DNA from: Microcoleus sp. bin48.metabat.b7b8b9.023
GTDB taxonomy: Bacteria; Cyanobacteriota; Cyanobacteriia; Cyanobacteriales; Microcoleaceae
DNA: 64,000 nucleotides
Assembly: GCF_013299185.1 (NCBI RefSeq)
Contig: NZ_JAAFKG010000001.1
Coordinates: forward strand, 186,001 to 250,000
Direction of reading: 5' to 3'
A program made the translations under genes and the position numbers. Under the pieces are notes generated by a model that saw only the letters and a list, made by a program, of their open reading frames with translations, made no database searches and was not told the origin of the DNA. Shown piece by piece: positions 45,473 to 54,199 of this stretch; within the stretch, counting starts at the first letter, position 1, and the number at the start of each line of letters is the position of its first letter.

Positions 45473-48079
45473 GTGGTTGAACCCCTAGAACAATTCAAGA
45501 TGGAGACCAATTTTGAAGGTCTCATTCAGTTACTTGCTAAAAGTCTTTACCCAGAACCCGATGTATTTGTCCGCGAACTGATCCAAAATGCCCACGACAG
45601 TATCGTCAGGCGGCAAGAAGTAGAGCCAGATTTTTCTGGACGGATTGATATTGAGTTAAACAGCAGCAACCGCCAGATTATTTTCCGAGATAATGGGATT
45701 GGGATGGACAAGCAGGATATTAAAGATTTCCTGTCGGTGATTGGTTCTACTGGGACGGGGACGGCGCGGCAAAAACTCAAAGAGGAAGGCAGGGCCGCCG
45801 CTTATAATCTGATCGGGCAGTTTGGGATTGGGATGCTGTCGGCGTTTGTGGTGGCAGAAAAAGTTGTGGTGCGGACGCGGAAGCTGAATGAAAAGCAGGC
45901 GTTTGCATGGCACAATACGGGTTCTACGGATTGTATTCTCTATGCCGATAATCGCAAGGAAATTGGTTCTGAGATTATTGTCTCCATCAATCCAGAATAT
46001 ACTTTTATGCTGGATGAAAAGCGGTTGCGGGAGGCGATTGTTAAATACTGCGATTTCGTGCAGTTTCCGATTAATTTGAACGGACAAGGGGCAGTTAATT
46101 CCGTCTTTCCACCTTGGTATCGAGAGCATTGGCCTTCTCAAGCTGAGAAAGAAGCCACTTATAAAATGTTTATCAATCGGCGCTATCCCGATACTGCGTT
46201 AGATTTAATTCCGATCGAAATCAATGAACCGTTTCAAGCTAGAGGCGTACTTTATATTTCTGACAACCGAGTAGCTGATTTCAATTCTACTGGGATTGTT
46301 GATATATTTGTACGGCGGATGTTTGTGCGATCGGGTGACAATACTATATTACCGCCTTGGGCAAAGTTTGTGCGGGGGATAATTGATAGCCCGGATTTGC
46401 AACCAACTGCCGCCAGAGATAATATTCAGCGCAATAATCCTGCTTTTCAATTTCTGCAAAAACGATTAGGGGAATTAATTGTCGAACGGTTATCGTATTT
46501 AGCGCAAAAAGAGCCGAATAAATTTAAACAAATTAATGTTTGGCATCATTACCATCTCAAAGGGATGGCACTTTTTTATGATGACTTTTTCGAGCAAGTG
46601 GCGGAATTGTTATTGTTTCAGACGAATGCTAAAGCTAATAACGGCTTGATGTCGTTGCAAGACTACTTGACGAAAAATCGCGCTAGAGAAGATAAAGCAC
46701 CAATTTACTATTTTGCTTATATGGGAGCGGCAGCACAATTTTATAAATTGGCGGATGCTCGCGGCTGGGTGGTGATTAATGGTGGGGGGAGATTTGAAGA
46801 AGAACTGTTAATTAAGTATGGCAAGCTCCACCATCGAACCGTACATCTCGAACGGTTGGATGCTACAGATGATGCAGAATTATTCCAGCGATTAGAAACA
46901 ACAGAAGCAGAAAAGTTTCGGCAGTTAGAGCTGGATTTAGAACGGGGTTTGCGACTATCGGGATTAACTAATGTGTTGGTACAGATGCGTCGCTTTGAAC
47001 CTAAAGAGTTGCCATCAGTAATTATCGTTTCCCCGGAAACGGAGGCAGAAGAAAAGCTTCGCAATCTGGTGACTCAGCCTTGGTTTATGGAAGGGATGGA
47101 AGATGTAGCGGAAGAAGCACTCAAGCAAAATCAGCGCCGTCCGATTTATCTTTCTCTGAATGCTAACAATCCCCTGATTCAAAAATTAGCCGATATCGAG
47201 CGTCGCAGCGATTTAGTCCAAGAAATAATGCTTGGGGTTTATAACAGCGCTATTCTTTATTCTCATAATTTGCTCAATCAATACAATGCTGAAGTAATGC
47301 ACGGTCAATTTGTTCGCTTGTTTAACAGGTTAATCGAGCATCAAGCTGAAGCATTAGAGCTAGAGAAAGAGTTGGAAGCAGAACGCCGTCAGAAAATTGA
47401 ACTTCAGAAGAAACAAGTAGAGACAACGGAAAAACGACCGGATCATATTTTGATTTTTACTATTGCGCCGTTGAGCGATGAATATAAACCCCTGGAAGAA
47501 GCAGTACGGCGGGTATTTGAGCGTCCGCCTTATTGCTTTGAAATCAAGTCAGCGCAGGACTATACTTATAAATCGGGATTGCTGGAAAATGTCCGGGAAC
47601 ATCTACTCCGCGCTCACGGTTTTATTGCCGAAATTAGCGATTTGAATCCCAATGTGATGTTTGAATTGGGGGCGGTAATGTTACCCGATGATAGCCGTCC
47701 GATTTTTTCGCTTCGCAGTCAGGATGCCCGTCAGGATGTGCCAGCCGATTTGAAGGAAAAGCTGTTTGTGCCTTATGGCTCGATTAAAGACCCCGTAGAA
47801 ATCCTAGAAGCGGCGATTCGCAAAGCTTTTGAACGGGATGGGCGGATTGTTCACGATGGGATTAAAGCTTTGTTAGAACAGCAGCAAAAGCGGTTTCTGT
47901 CGCGGACATTATTGGAGGGATTGCGTCGAACTCGCTTGGAGTCAAATGAAATTGCTGGCTTGATGAAGGAATATAAAACAGTTGAAGATTTGCTAGCAGC
48001 AGAACCTGCCGAAGTTGTCCGCAAAACGGGTTTGCAGGACTACGTGATTTCAGCCATTCAAGGGGAACTGAGGGGATAA
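45473..48079 (+). CDS. Hsp90-like GHKL ATPase fused to a deoxyribosyltransferase/TIR-like domain and HhH-like tail
   Basis: An 868-residue protein, start GTG 45473 behind AGGTGA. Residues 1-600 are Hsp90/HtpG-like: Glu35 and Asn39 in VRELIQNAHDS, Asp73 and Gly75/77 in FRDNGIGMD, and the lid-flanking GQFGIGMLSAFVV (about 116-128), with NIQRNNPAF in the middle domain. A helical linker leads to an alpha/beta domain (about 655-770) that has NPNVMFELG (Asn725, Glu731), as in nucleoside deoxyribosyltransferase- or TIR-like nucleotide-binding domains. The tail (about 800-868, LLAAEPAEVVRKTGLQDYVI) looks like a HhH unit. It is not the housekeeping HtpG. It starts a four-gene operon; role in defence is inferred. 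Confidence 0.82.
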   Translation: MVEPLEQFKMETNFEGLIQLLAKSLYPEPDVFVRELIQNAHDSIVRRQEVEPDFSGRIDIELNSSNRQIIFRDNGIGMDKQDIKDFLSVIGSTGTGTARQKLKEEGRAAAYNLIGQFGIGMLSAFVVAEKVVVRTRKLNEKQAFAWHNTGSTDCILYADNRKEIGSEIIVSINPEYTFMLDEKRLREAIVKYCDFVQFPINLNGQGAVNSVFPPWYREHWPSQAEKEATYKMFINRRYPDTALDLIPIEINEPFQARGVLYISDNRVADFNSTGIVDIFVRRMFVRSGDNTILPPWAKFVRGIIDSPDLQPTAARDNIQRNNPAFQFLQKRLGELIVERLSYLAQKEPNKFKQINVWHHYHLKGMALFYDDFFEQVAELLLFQTNAKANNGLMSLQDYLTKNRAREDKAPIYYFAYMGAAAQFYKLADARGWVVINGGGRFEEELLIKYGKLHHRTVHLERLDATDDAELFQRLETTEAEKFRQLELDLERGLRLSGLTNVLVQMRRFEPKELPSVIIVSPETEAEEKLRNLVTQPWFMEGMEDVAEEALKQNQRRPIYLSLNANNPLIQKLADIERRSDLVQEIMLGVYNSAILYSHNLLNQYNAEVMHGQFVRLFNRLIEHQAEALELEKELEAERRQKIELQKKQVETTEKRPDHILIFTIAPLSDEYKPLEEAVRRVFERPPYCFEIKSAQDYTYKSGLLENVREHLLRAHGFIAEISDLNPNVMFELGAVMLPDDSRPIFSLRSQDARQDVPADLKEKLFVPYGSIKDPVEILEAAIRKAFERDGRIVHDGIKALLEQQQKRFLSRTLLEGLRRTRLESNEIAGLMKEYKTVEDLLAAEPAEVVRKTGLQDYVISAIQGELRG

Positions 48080-48085
48080 GCGACT

Positions 48086-49222
48086 ATGTTTGATGCAGAA
48101 AATCCCCTCACTCAAGCTGCCCGAGAGCAGATGGATTCTCTTTATGATGCTGGGTGGGAAGCTTACAAAGACCAACAAGAAATGCGGGCGGCGGAGATTT
48201 TTGGTAAGGCTTTGGAGATTGCCGAGTCAATTAACGATACTCGCCACATAGTGTTATATCGCTTCTGGCGTGGCGCTTCTCTATGTTCAGCAGGTAAGCT
48301 ACGCCAAGGCTTGGCTGTACTTACACCTACATTGAAGGAGGGGACTACAGGGGGCAATCCTGCTGATATTTACATCACACTGATACTATATATTAATATA
48401 GCGAAAAGTTTACCCGTTAACTTGGGGGCAATTGAAAAAGCTTACCAGCAAACAGAAAATTTTCTGCGAGATTCGGGTAATCTGGACTGGCGACATCAAC
48501 TACTTTTGTTGCAAGCACAGTTGTACCAAAGTCGGGGAATCTATCCCGAAGCCCTAGCAGCCGCCCAGGAAAGTTGGGCAATTTGGCAAAATGAGTATCC
48601 TTGCTACACTGCTGATGCTCATTTAAACAGCTTAGTTCAAATCAGCCTCCTCCTGGGAGATGCCGAACAAGCCCAGATGTATTTGCGGGAGTGGGAGATA
48701 GACAAACATGACGACATACCCAAATCCAGAGAGGGAATGTCGTGCTGTAGGCAATCCGATTTAGCACGGCTAGAAGGGCGGTTTACTGAGGCAGTAGATT
48801 GGGCGCGACGGGCGATGCTGGTAGATGACAGTGCATCAGGTGCTTTGGTGCAGGCGTTCCTATGTACGGGCGATAACCGCAGGGCGCGGGATGAATTAAT
48901 TCGTCTTTTAGTTCAACGCCATGCAGAAAAGGGGCATGACCGCTATCATATCCGCTTGTTGTGGGGCGATTACCATCTTGCCTGCGCCCGTCAAGCTGCC
49001 GGGATGCCTGCTGTTGACGATGAATTCGAGTTAGAATTTCCGCCACCGAATTGCATAGCTAATCCCACTGCTACCCGCTATGCCTTAGCACGGGCCCGTC
49101 GCGGTTATCGTGCTGCTTTAAAAGTCGGTAGCTGGATTGATGAAAAGCTGCAATGCAGCCGGAGACAAAAAGAGATTTCCGATCGATTAGCGCGAGTTGA
49201 GGCGATCGAACGCAAGTTATAA
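48086..49222 (+). CDS. TPR-like helical repeat protein of the Hsp90-like operon
   Basis: A 378-residue all-helical protein. Repeats about 34 residues long are visible: AGWEAYKDQQEMRAAEIFGK, LYQSRGIYPEALAAAQESWA, LARLEGRFTEAVDWARRAML and AFLCTGDNRRARDELIRLLV, with TPR-like Gly/Ala and Tyr positions. No enzymatic motif was seen. It begins 6 bp after the Hsp90-like gene with GGGGAT as ribosome binding site, and the next gene starts 13 bp after it, so translation is likely coupled. In related conflict systems such helical proteins are sensors or scaffolds; that is an inference. Confidence 0.75.
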   Translation: MFDAENPLTQAAREQMDSLYDAGWEAYKDQQEMRAAEIFGKALEIAESINDTRHIVLYRFWRGASLCSAGKLRQGLAVLTPTLKEGTTGGNPADIYITLILYINIAKSLPVNLGAIEKAYQQTENFLRDSGNLDWRHQLLLLQAQLYQSRGIYPEALAAAQESWAIWQNEYPCYTADAHLNSLVQISLLLGDAEQAQMYLREWEIDKHDDIPKSREGMSCCRQSDLARLEGRFTEAVDWARRAMLVDDSASGALVQAFLCTGDNRRARDELIRLLVQRHAEKGHDRYHIRLLWGDYHLACARQAAGMPAVDDEFELEFPPPNCIANPTATRYALARARRGYRAALKVGSWIDEKLQCSRRQKEISDRLARVEAIERKL

Positions 49223-49234
49223 ATATGAATCAAA

Positions 49235-51283
49235 ATGTCAAGTTATAATCTCACAGATAATCAGAAAAACATCATTACCTGGATAGTTAAAGAAATTCGC
49301 AACCAAACCTTACATGAAAGATTTTTGGTTGCTTATGTTTGGGGATCGGGTCTTGAGATTATAGATTATGAAAATTATCCAGGTCGATTGCCTAGACCCC
49401 AAATTACCCAAATAGAATTACAGGCCTTACAGAAGGCTCAATTAATTCTATTTGAACCCTTAGACAGAGAAGATGATTATCAATGTGCTGTTCTAAAAAA
49501 AGCATACGAGGCTGTTGATTCAAATTTTGGTATTAATATTGACACCAAACTATTGTCACATAACACCATAACTGGACAAGGTGAGCATATTGTAATTTTG
49601 ATGACAACTGGCTCCGGCAACAAATATCGTACTTTAGAACAAGCCGTGCGACGAGTTTTTGAGTGTCCTCCCTATTACTTTGAAGTACGATCGACCTCGG
49701 ATTACACCTATAAACCCGATCGGCTTGAAAATATCCGCGAACACATCCAACGGGCGCATGGTTTTGTCGTAGAAATTAGCGAACTAAACCCAAATATCAT
49801 GTTTGAATTAGGTGCGGTTGCAATCTCAGATCGAAATCGCCCGATTTTGCCTTTACGCAGTCAAGCTGCAACAGCAGAAGTAATTGCCAGTTTTAGCAGT
49901 CAAATTCATATAACCTATAGTTCTTTAAATCGATCTGTAGAACAGTTAGCCTCTGAAATTCACCATGCCTTTGAACGAGATGGACGCATTGTGCATGAAG
50001 GTATTAATACTCTCATATCTCACCGCCAAAAACGCTATCTTTCCCGCACTTTATTAGAAAATTTACCCCGTACCCGCTTAGATGCCGATGAAATTAGCAA
50101 TTTATTACAACACTACACAACCGTAGAAGATTTATTAGCAGCAGAACCAACAGCAGTATCTCGCGCTACTCGGTTACAGGAATACGTTATTGTAGCACTC
50201 CAAGGCGCAATAGCAGACACCCAAAATCAAAATTTTTCCTGTCAACCGTTACTAGCTAAACCTGAAGTCAACAAACAATCTATTGCAGAACAGAAAACCG
50301 AAAATTTACAAATAGAGTCAATTTTGGTGCAGTCGCCTGTTGTTAGCATTCCATTACCAGAACCAAACCAAATGAACCCAGAAATATTTTTAGAACCAAG
50401 GGATGTCACGCCTTTAATTAAAGCACTGATTCCAGTCTTTACTAGAGTCAATGAAGCAAATAAGCGCCACAATCTTTTGGCAAATACCAACATTGACTCA
50501 GCATTTATTAGCAACTTGAGACTTGACGAAAATCCCTTTGATTTTACTCAAGCTTTAGTTGCTGCATTCAGATCTTATAAGATTTCTATCTACAACGATT
50601 ATCATCCCCAGACCAATTTACTCGCACACCTGGTTGATTTAGCTAAATCTTATGGGTTATCTGACCAAGATTTAAAACTATTCAACCGCCTCATCACCCA
50701 AGGTGAGGAAAATTTTAAAGCTTTAATTGCGCGAAATGCTGTTGGCAGAATTGAATCTCCCCAAGGCACAGGTATCGGTACGGGAGTGCTAGTAGCTCAA
50801 AATTTATTACTAACCTGCTATCATATCTTTACCAAAACTAGAGTCGAAAAAGCTTGGGTAAGATTTGGCTATAAATCCGACAGCTACGGCACAGAAGATA
50901 CCTATGAATTAGACCTAAATTTTGTTGAACACCATCCTCATCTTGATTTTGCCTTAATTTGCTTGCGATCGACTCCTTCGCTACAACCAATTCGCCCAGT
51001 TAATGCTATCTTAGATAGCGGACAAAAAATTCGCTTAATTCACCATCCCCAGGGTAAACCTGTAGAGATATCTGGTTTAGGTGAGATTGTCCAAGTAGGG
51101 CAAGAATACATCGATCATCATCTGAATACAGATGCAGGTTCTTCCGGCGCACCAATATTTAACGATGCTTGGCAGTTCGTAGCTATCCACCGAGGCAATC
51201 CCGGTATCGATCGCCCTACAAAAGGTACAATGGAAGGCAAACCTATATCAGCAATCTGGAATCAAATTGCAAATCATCTTTAA
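49235..51283 (+). CDS. Deoxyribosyltransferase/TIR-like + HhH-like + trypsin-like protease protein
   Basis: A 682-residue modular protein. Residues 1-100 are an N-terminal domain with a start like an effector-associated adaptor. About 110-230 repeat the module of the Hsp90-like protein (RVFECPPYYFEVRSTSDYTY; NPNIMFELG, Glu191), and 250-320 repeat its HhH-like tail (TTVEDLLAAEPTAVSRATRL). A helical adaptor (about 385-500) leads to a trypsin-fold protease with His530 in LTCYHIF, Asp571 in HLDFALI and Ser637 in AGSSGAP. Protease plus a possible NAD(P)/nucleotide-processing domain in one chain suggests an effector of a conflict system. Confidence 0.82.
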   Translation: MSSYNLTDNQKNIITWIVKEIRNQTLHERFLVAYVWGSGLEIIDYENYPGRLPRPQITQIELQALQKAQLILFEPLDREDDYQCAVLKKAYEAVDSNFGINIDTKLLSHNTITGQGEHIVILMTTGSGNKYRTLEQAVRRVFECPPYYFEVRSTSDYTYKPDRLENIREHIQRAHGFVVEISELNPNIMFELGAVAISDRNRPILPLRSQAATAEVIASFSSQIHITYSSLNRSVEQLASEIHHAFERDGRIVHEGINTLISHRQKRYLSRTLLENLPRTRLDADEISNLLQHYTTVEDLLAAEPTAVSRATRLQEYVIVALQGAIADTQNQNFSCQPLLAKPEVNKQSIAEQKTENLQIESILVQSPVVSIPLPEPNQMNPEIFLEPRDVTPLIKALIPVFTRVNEANKRHNLLANTNIDSAFISNLRLDENPFDFTQALVAAFRSYKISIYNDYHPQTNLLAHLVDLAKSYGLSDQDLKLFNRLITQGEENFKALIARNAVGRIESPQGTGIGTGVLVAQNLLLTCYHIFTKTRVEKAWVRFGYKSDSYGTEDTYELDLNFVEHHPHLDFALICLRSTPSLQPIRPVNAILDSGQKIRLIHHPQGKPVEISGLGEIVQVGQEYIDHHLNTDAGSSGAPIFNDAWQFVAIHRGNPGIDRPTKGTMEGKPISAIWNQIANHL

Positions 51284-51309
51284 CTTAACTAAATCAGGAG
51301 AATAAAACT

Positions 51310-52401
51310 GTGGGATTATTTCAAAAAGTAGGAGATAAATTTAGTCACGAAGCTATGAAATACAAAATAGTCTTTCTACCAGAATATCGAGTTGATGTGA
51401 CTTACGATCCGACTCCGATTAAAGCTGGGGAAGCTTACTGTCGCATCTGGTTAGCAGATGTAAATTTAAAAAAAGATGTAGAGTGGTTTAAAACAAGATA
51501 TCCAGTCGTTCATGCTGCTGTACGCTTTCGTCACGGTAATGAAGTTGTCACGATTCCCTACCTCGCTAAACCCGGTCATTTAAGAAGTTTAGGTACTGGG
51601 GATGTGGGTACAGTTATTCAGTCCAATTATCCGATTACCCCTCTGTTTCCCTTCAATCAAGGGTTGGTAGAGTTACAAGCATGTTTGTTCAGCATGGTAT
51701 CAGACGATCCAGTTGCCAAATTGATCAAAGTAATGGGACGTTTTTCCGAATTACTGCCCGTACCCGAACTTTCCTCAGTGGTGAAGCTAGCAGAACCAGT
51801 TTATCAAGGTATTGAAGAATTGTTAGATATTGGCGATCGGCAACTAGAATTAGTCTACCAGCAAGCATTTACTGATGCTACAGGCGGTGGCAGTAATGTA
51901 CTGAAAGCAGGTTATTTTGCGGTTATTCTGGCAGAGGAACACCAGTTTAATAGCGATAACCTCTGCGTAGTTGATGACTGTTTGCAAGTGGGTTCCCCTG
52001 GAAATACAAGAATGTTTATACGCGATGGTAAACCCTTGACTGGTTACAGCTATATGTTGTTTCGTATCGAAAAACAAACTCAACAAGATTGGGAATCGCT
52101 AACTAAAATTAAAGAATTAGTGGATTTAGCTCAAGATGGTGTTAGTAACGGCAAATATGAAGAGGTAAAAGCTACCTTGATTCCTGCAATTAGAACTACC
52201 ATTATGCGGAGTCCTGACATTGCTAAGAGCGATCGCAAACCAATGATAATCAAAATTGAGGAAACTCTTAAGGAAGAAGGTTTACAGTCGGCTAAAGGAC
52301 AAAGGCGATCGCTCTATTCTATCATGCAGCGACCTCTGCCTAATATCGATGCAGGAACAGAAGCTGAGCTTGCATCTTTGGCAAGACTTTTTGCTGAATA
52401 G
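51310..52401 (+). CDS. Unknown protein, last gene of the Hsp90-like operon
   Basis: A 363-residue soluble protein starting GTG 51310 behind AGGAG (8 nt). The N-terminal 140 residues look beta-rich (KYKIVFLPEYRVDVTYDPTP, VVHAAVRFRHGNEVVTIPYL), followed by helices (about 135-180), another mixed domain with an aspartate-containing turn (CVVDDCLQVG), and a helical C-terminus (DLAQDGVSNGKYEEVKATLI). No catalytic motif, signal peptide or membrane segment is visible and I do not recognise the family. The 26-bp distance from the protease gene and shared direction make it the fourth component of the operon. Confidence 0.7.
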   Translation: MGLFQKVGDKFSHEAMKYKIVFLPEYRVDVTYDPTPIKAGEAYCRIWLADVNLKKDVEWFKTRYPVVHAAVRFRHGNEVVTIPYLAKPGHLRSLGTGDVGTVIQSNYPITPLFPFNQGLVELQACLFSMVSDDPVAKLIKVMGRFSELLPVPELSSVVKLAEPVYQGIEELLDIGDRQLELVYQQAFTDATGGGSNVLKAGYFAVILAEEHQFNSDNLCVVDDCLQVGSPGNTRMFIRDGKPLTGYSYMLFRIEKQTQQDWESLTKIKELVDLAQDGVSNGKYEEVKATLIPAIRTTIMRSPDIAKSDRKPMIIKIEETLKEEGLQSAKGQRRSLYSIMQRPLPNIDAGTEAELASLARLFAE

Positions 52402-52540
52402 AGATAAGAACCGGCCGGGCGGGTTTATGAGATTGTCGGTTTTAGGCAATTATTATTGGTGAACCCGCCCCTACAGGAATTATATCTATTTAACCGAACC
52501 TAATATTACCACTACTTTGGGTATTTTTTATGTTAATACA

Positions 52541-53704
52541 ATGTCATTTTTAAAATATTTTCAATCAGAAATTCTCAGGTTTACATTTTCACTAAAACAG
52601 CGGTTTGCGGTGGCAGTTGGATCGGAAAATCGAGCCTCGCTGCCAATTTATACCGCTGAAAATACAGGCATTCGCGGCGTCTGGATACCCAGTACAGACT
52701 GCAAAGTTCTCACTTCAAAACATCGAATTGCTGAGGCAATGGACTTCCTCGCCGACACGGGATTTAATACAGTATTTCCTGTAGTTTGGAACCGGGGTTA
52801 TACGGCTTATCCTTCTCAAATTATGCGCGAACAATTTGGGGTTGAAATTGACGCGCGCTATCAAGGCCGCGACCCCTTAGCAGAATTAATTGTTGAGGCT
52901 AATAGAGTTTGTTTAAAAGTTATTCCTTGGTTTGAATACGGATTTGTGAGTTCTTATAATCTCAACGGCGGTCATTTGCTGGCGAAGAAACCGGAATGGG
53001 CGGCGCGCGATTGTAATGGTAATTTACTTAAGAAAAATAAGTTTGAATGGATGAATTCTCTTGACCCGGAAGTGCAAGATTTTTTGCTGGGGTTGATGCT
53101 GGAAGTTGCCAGAAATTATCCAGTCAATGGCGTTCAAGGAGACGATCGCATTGCGCTACCCTGTGAAGGCGGCTACGATGAAAAAACGGTTAAACGCTAC
53201 CGCCAAGAGTGCGGGAGAGAAGCGCCACATAATTGTAGAGAGCAACATTGGCTGCACTGGCGCGCTGATATAATTACTGAGTTTGTGGCTCGATTGCATC
53301 GAGAATTGAAAGCGATTAATCCCGATTTGTTGCTGTCAATGTCGCCGAGTCCCTATGACTGGGGATTCGTAGAATATTTGCAAGATTCTCAAGCTTGGGT
53401 TGACAAAAAGTTGGTTGATATGCTTCACCCGCAGTTTTATCGCCGCGATTTTAACGGTTACAAACAATTGCTCGATCGACTGATCGATCGACAACTTACC
53501 TGCGAGCAAGTGTCCTGTGTGTCTCCCGGTATCCTGTTGGCGAATCGAGGGAGCAATTATAGCATGAATCCGGAGCTGTTGTTGCAAGTAATTGCTTGCA
53601 ACCGTTCTCGCGGCGTTCCAGGAGAAGTGCTGTTTTTTTACGAAGGTTTGCGGGATAACGATAATGCTTTGGCTGAGGCTTTGAAAAATGGGCCCTACGG
53701 TTGA
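52541..53704 (+). CDS. GHL10-type glycoside hydrolase-like protein
   Basis: A 387-residue protein from ATG 52541; a TTG at 52517 would add eight residues. It has the TIM-barrel pattern of the hypothetical glycosyl hydrolase family 10-like (DUF187-type) proteins: GIRGVWIPSTDCKVLTS, then ADTGFNTVFPVVWNRGYT, VIPWFEYGF, NSLDPEVQDF and GVQGDDRIAL, where the Asp pair is the expected catalytic region. A hydrophobic N-terminal run is too weak to be a sure signal peptide. Substrate unknown. It is not closely linked to the conflict operon upstream, being separated by 139 bp. Confidence 0.82.
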   Translation: MSFLKYFQSEILRFTFSLKQRFAVAVGSENRASLPIYTAENTGIRGVWIPSTDCKVLTSKHRIAEAMDFLADTGFNTVFPVVWNRGYTAYPSQIMREQFGVEIDARYQGRDPLAELIVEANRVCLKVIPWFEYGFVSSYNLNGGHLLAKKPEWAARDCNGNLLKKNKFEWMNSLDPEVQDFLLGLMLEVARNYPVNGVQGDDRIALPCEGGYDEKTVKRYRQECGREAPHNCREQHWLHWRADIITEFVARLHRELKAINPDLLLSMSPSPYDWGFVEYLQDSQAWVDKKLVDMLHPQFYRRDFNGYKQLLDRLIDRQLTCEQVSCVSPGILLANRGSNYSMNPELLLQVIACNRSRGVPGEVLFFYEGLRDNDNALAEALKNGPYG

Positions 53705-53892
53705 GACTCTCCCGGAATCGGGCTGTTTCCGGTTTGTTGCGTTCAACGGAGTCGATATTTGAAGCCAACTTGGTATAAAATTATATAGCGCAGACCAAGT
53801 CTAGCAAACAGTGCATCAATGCCAAGCAGCAAGCGTTACTAATTGTTAAGCCGATCGCCCAAAAAACAGATAGTCAATCATTGCGGAGTTTT

Positions 53893-54066
53893 CAACAGTT
53901 GACAGTTGACAGTTTGTAGGGGCGGTGCCCCCGTGCCCGCCCTCTTAACAGTTTAAGAGTGACCTCTACCCTTAAGTCCGAGTAGGGGAGTAATGAATAG
54001 TCTGATTTTAATTTTTCCATCCAAGACTTGGGGCTTTCACCCAATTCTTTCTGGTAAAAATAGTCT
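53893..54066 (+). repeat. STRR block with conserved flank, copy 3
   Basis: Two to three CAGTTGA heptamers at about 53897 are followed by GAGTGACCTCTACC, AAGTCCGAGTAGGGGAGTAA and ACTTGGGGCTTTCACCCAAT, the same order as copy 2 (31976). It accounts for most of the gap between 53705 and 54199; nothing else is seen. Confidence 0.75.
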
Positions 54067-54199
54067 AATCGGAGATATTTTATAAGTGGTACAAGTTTTT
54101 TGATAAGTTGAGTTTTGTGGGTGCAGCCGTATTTTATTAAAGAAACCGAGTTAAATAAAGAGCAATCTCAAACGATCGCCAAAATATGAGGATAAATGA

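Noticed and set aside
45473-48079. Housekeeping HtpG chaperone
   Set aside because: The C-terminal dimerisation part is replaced by another domain and it is in an operon with a protease and unknown genes.
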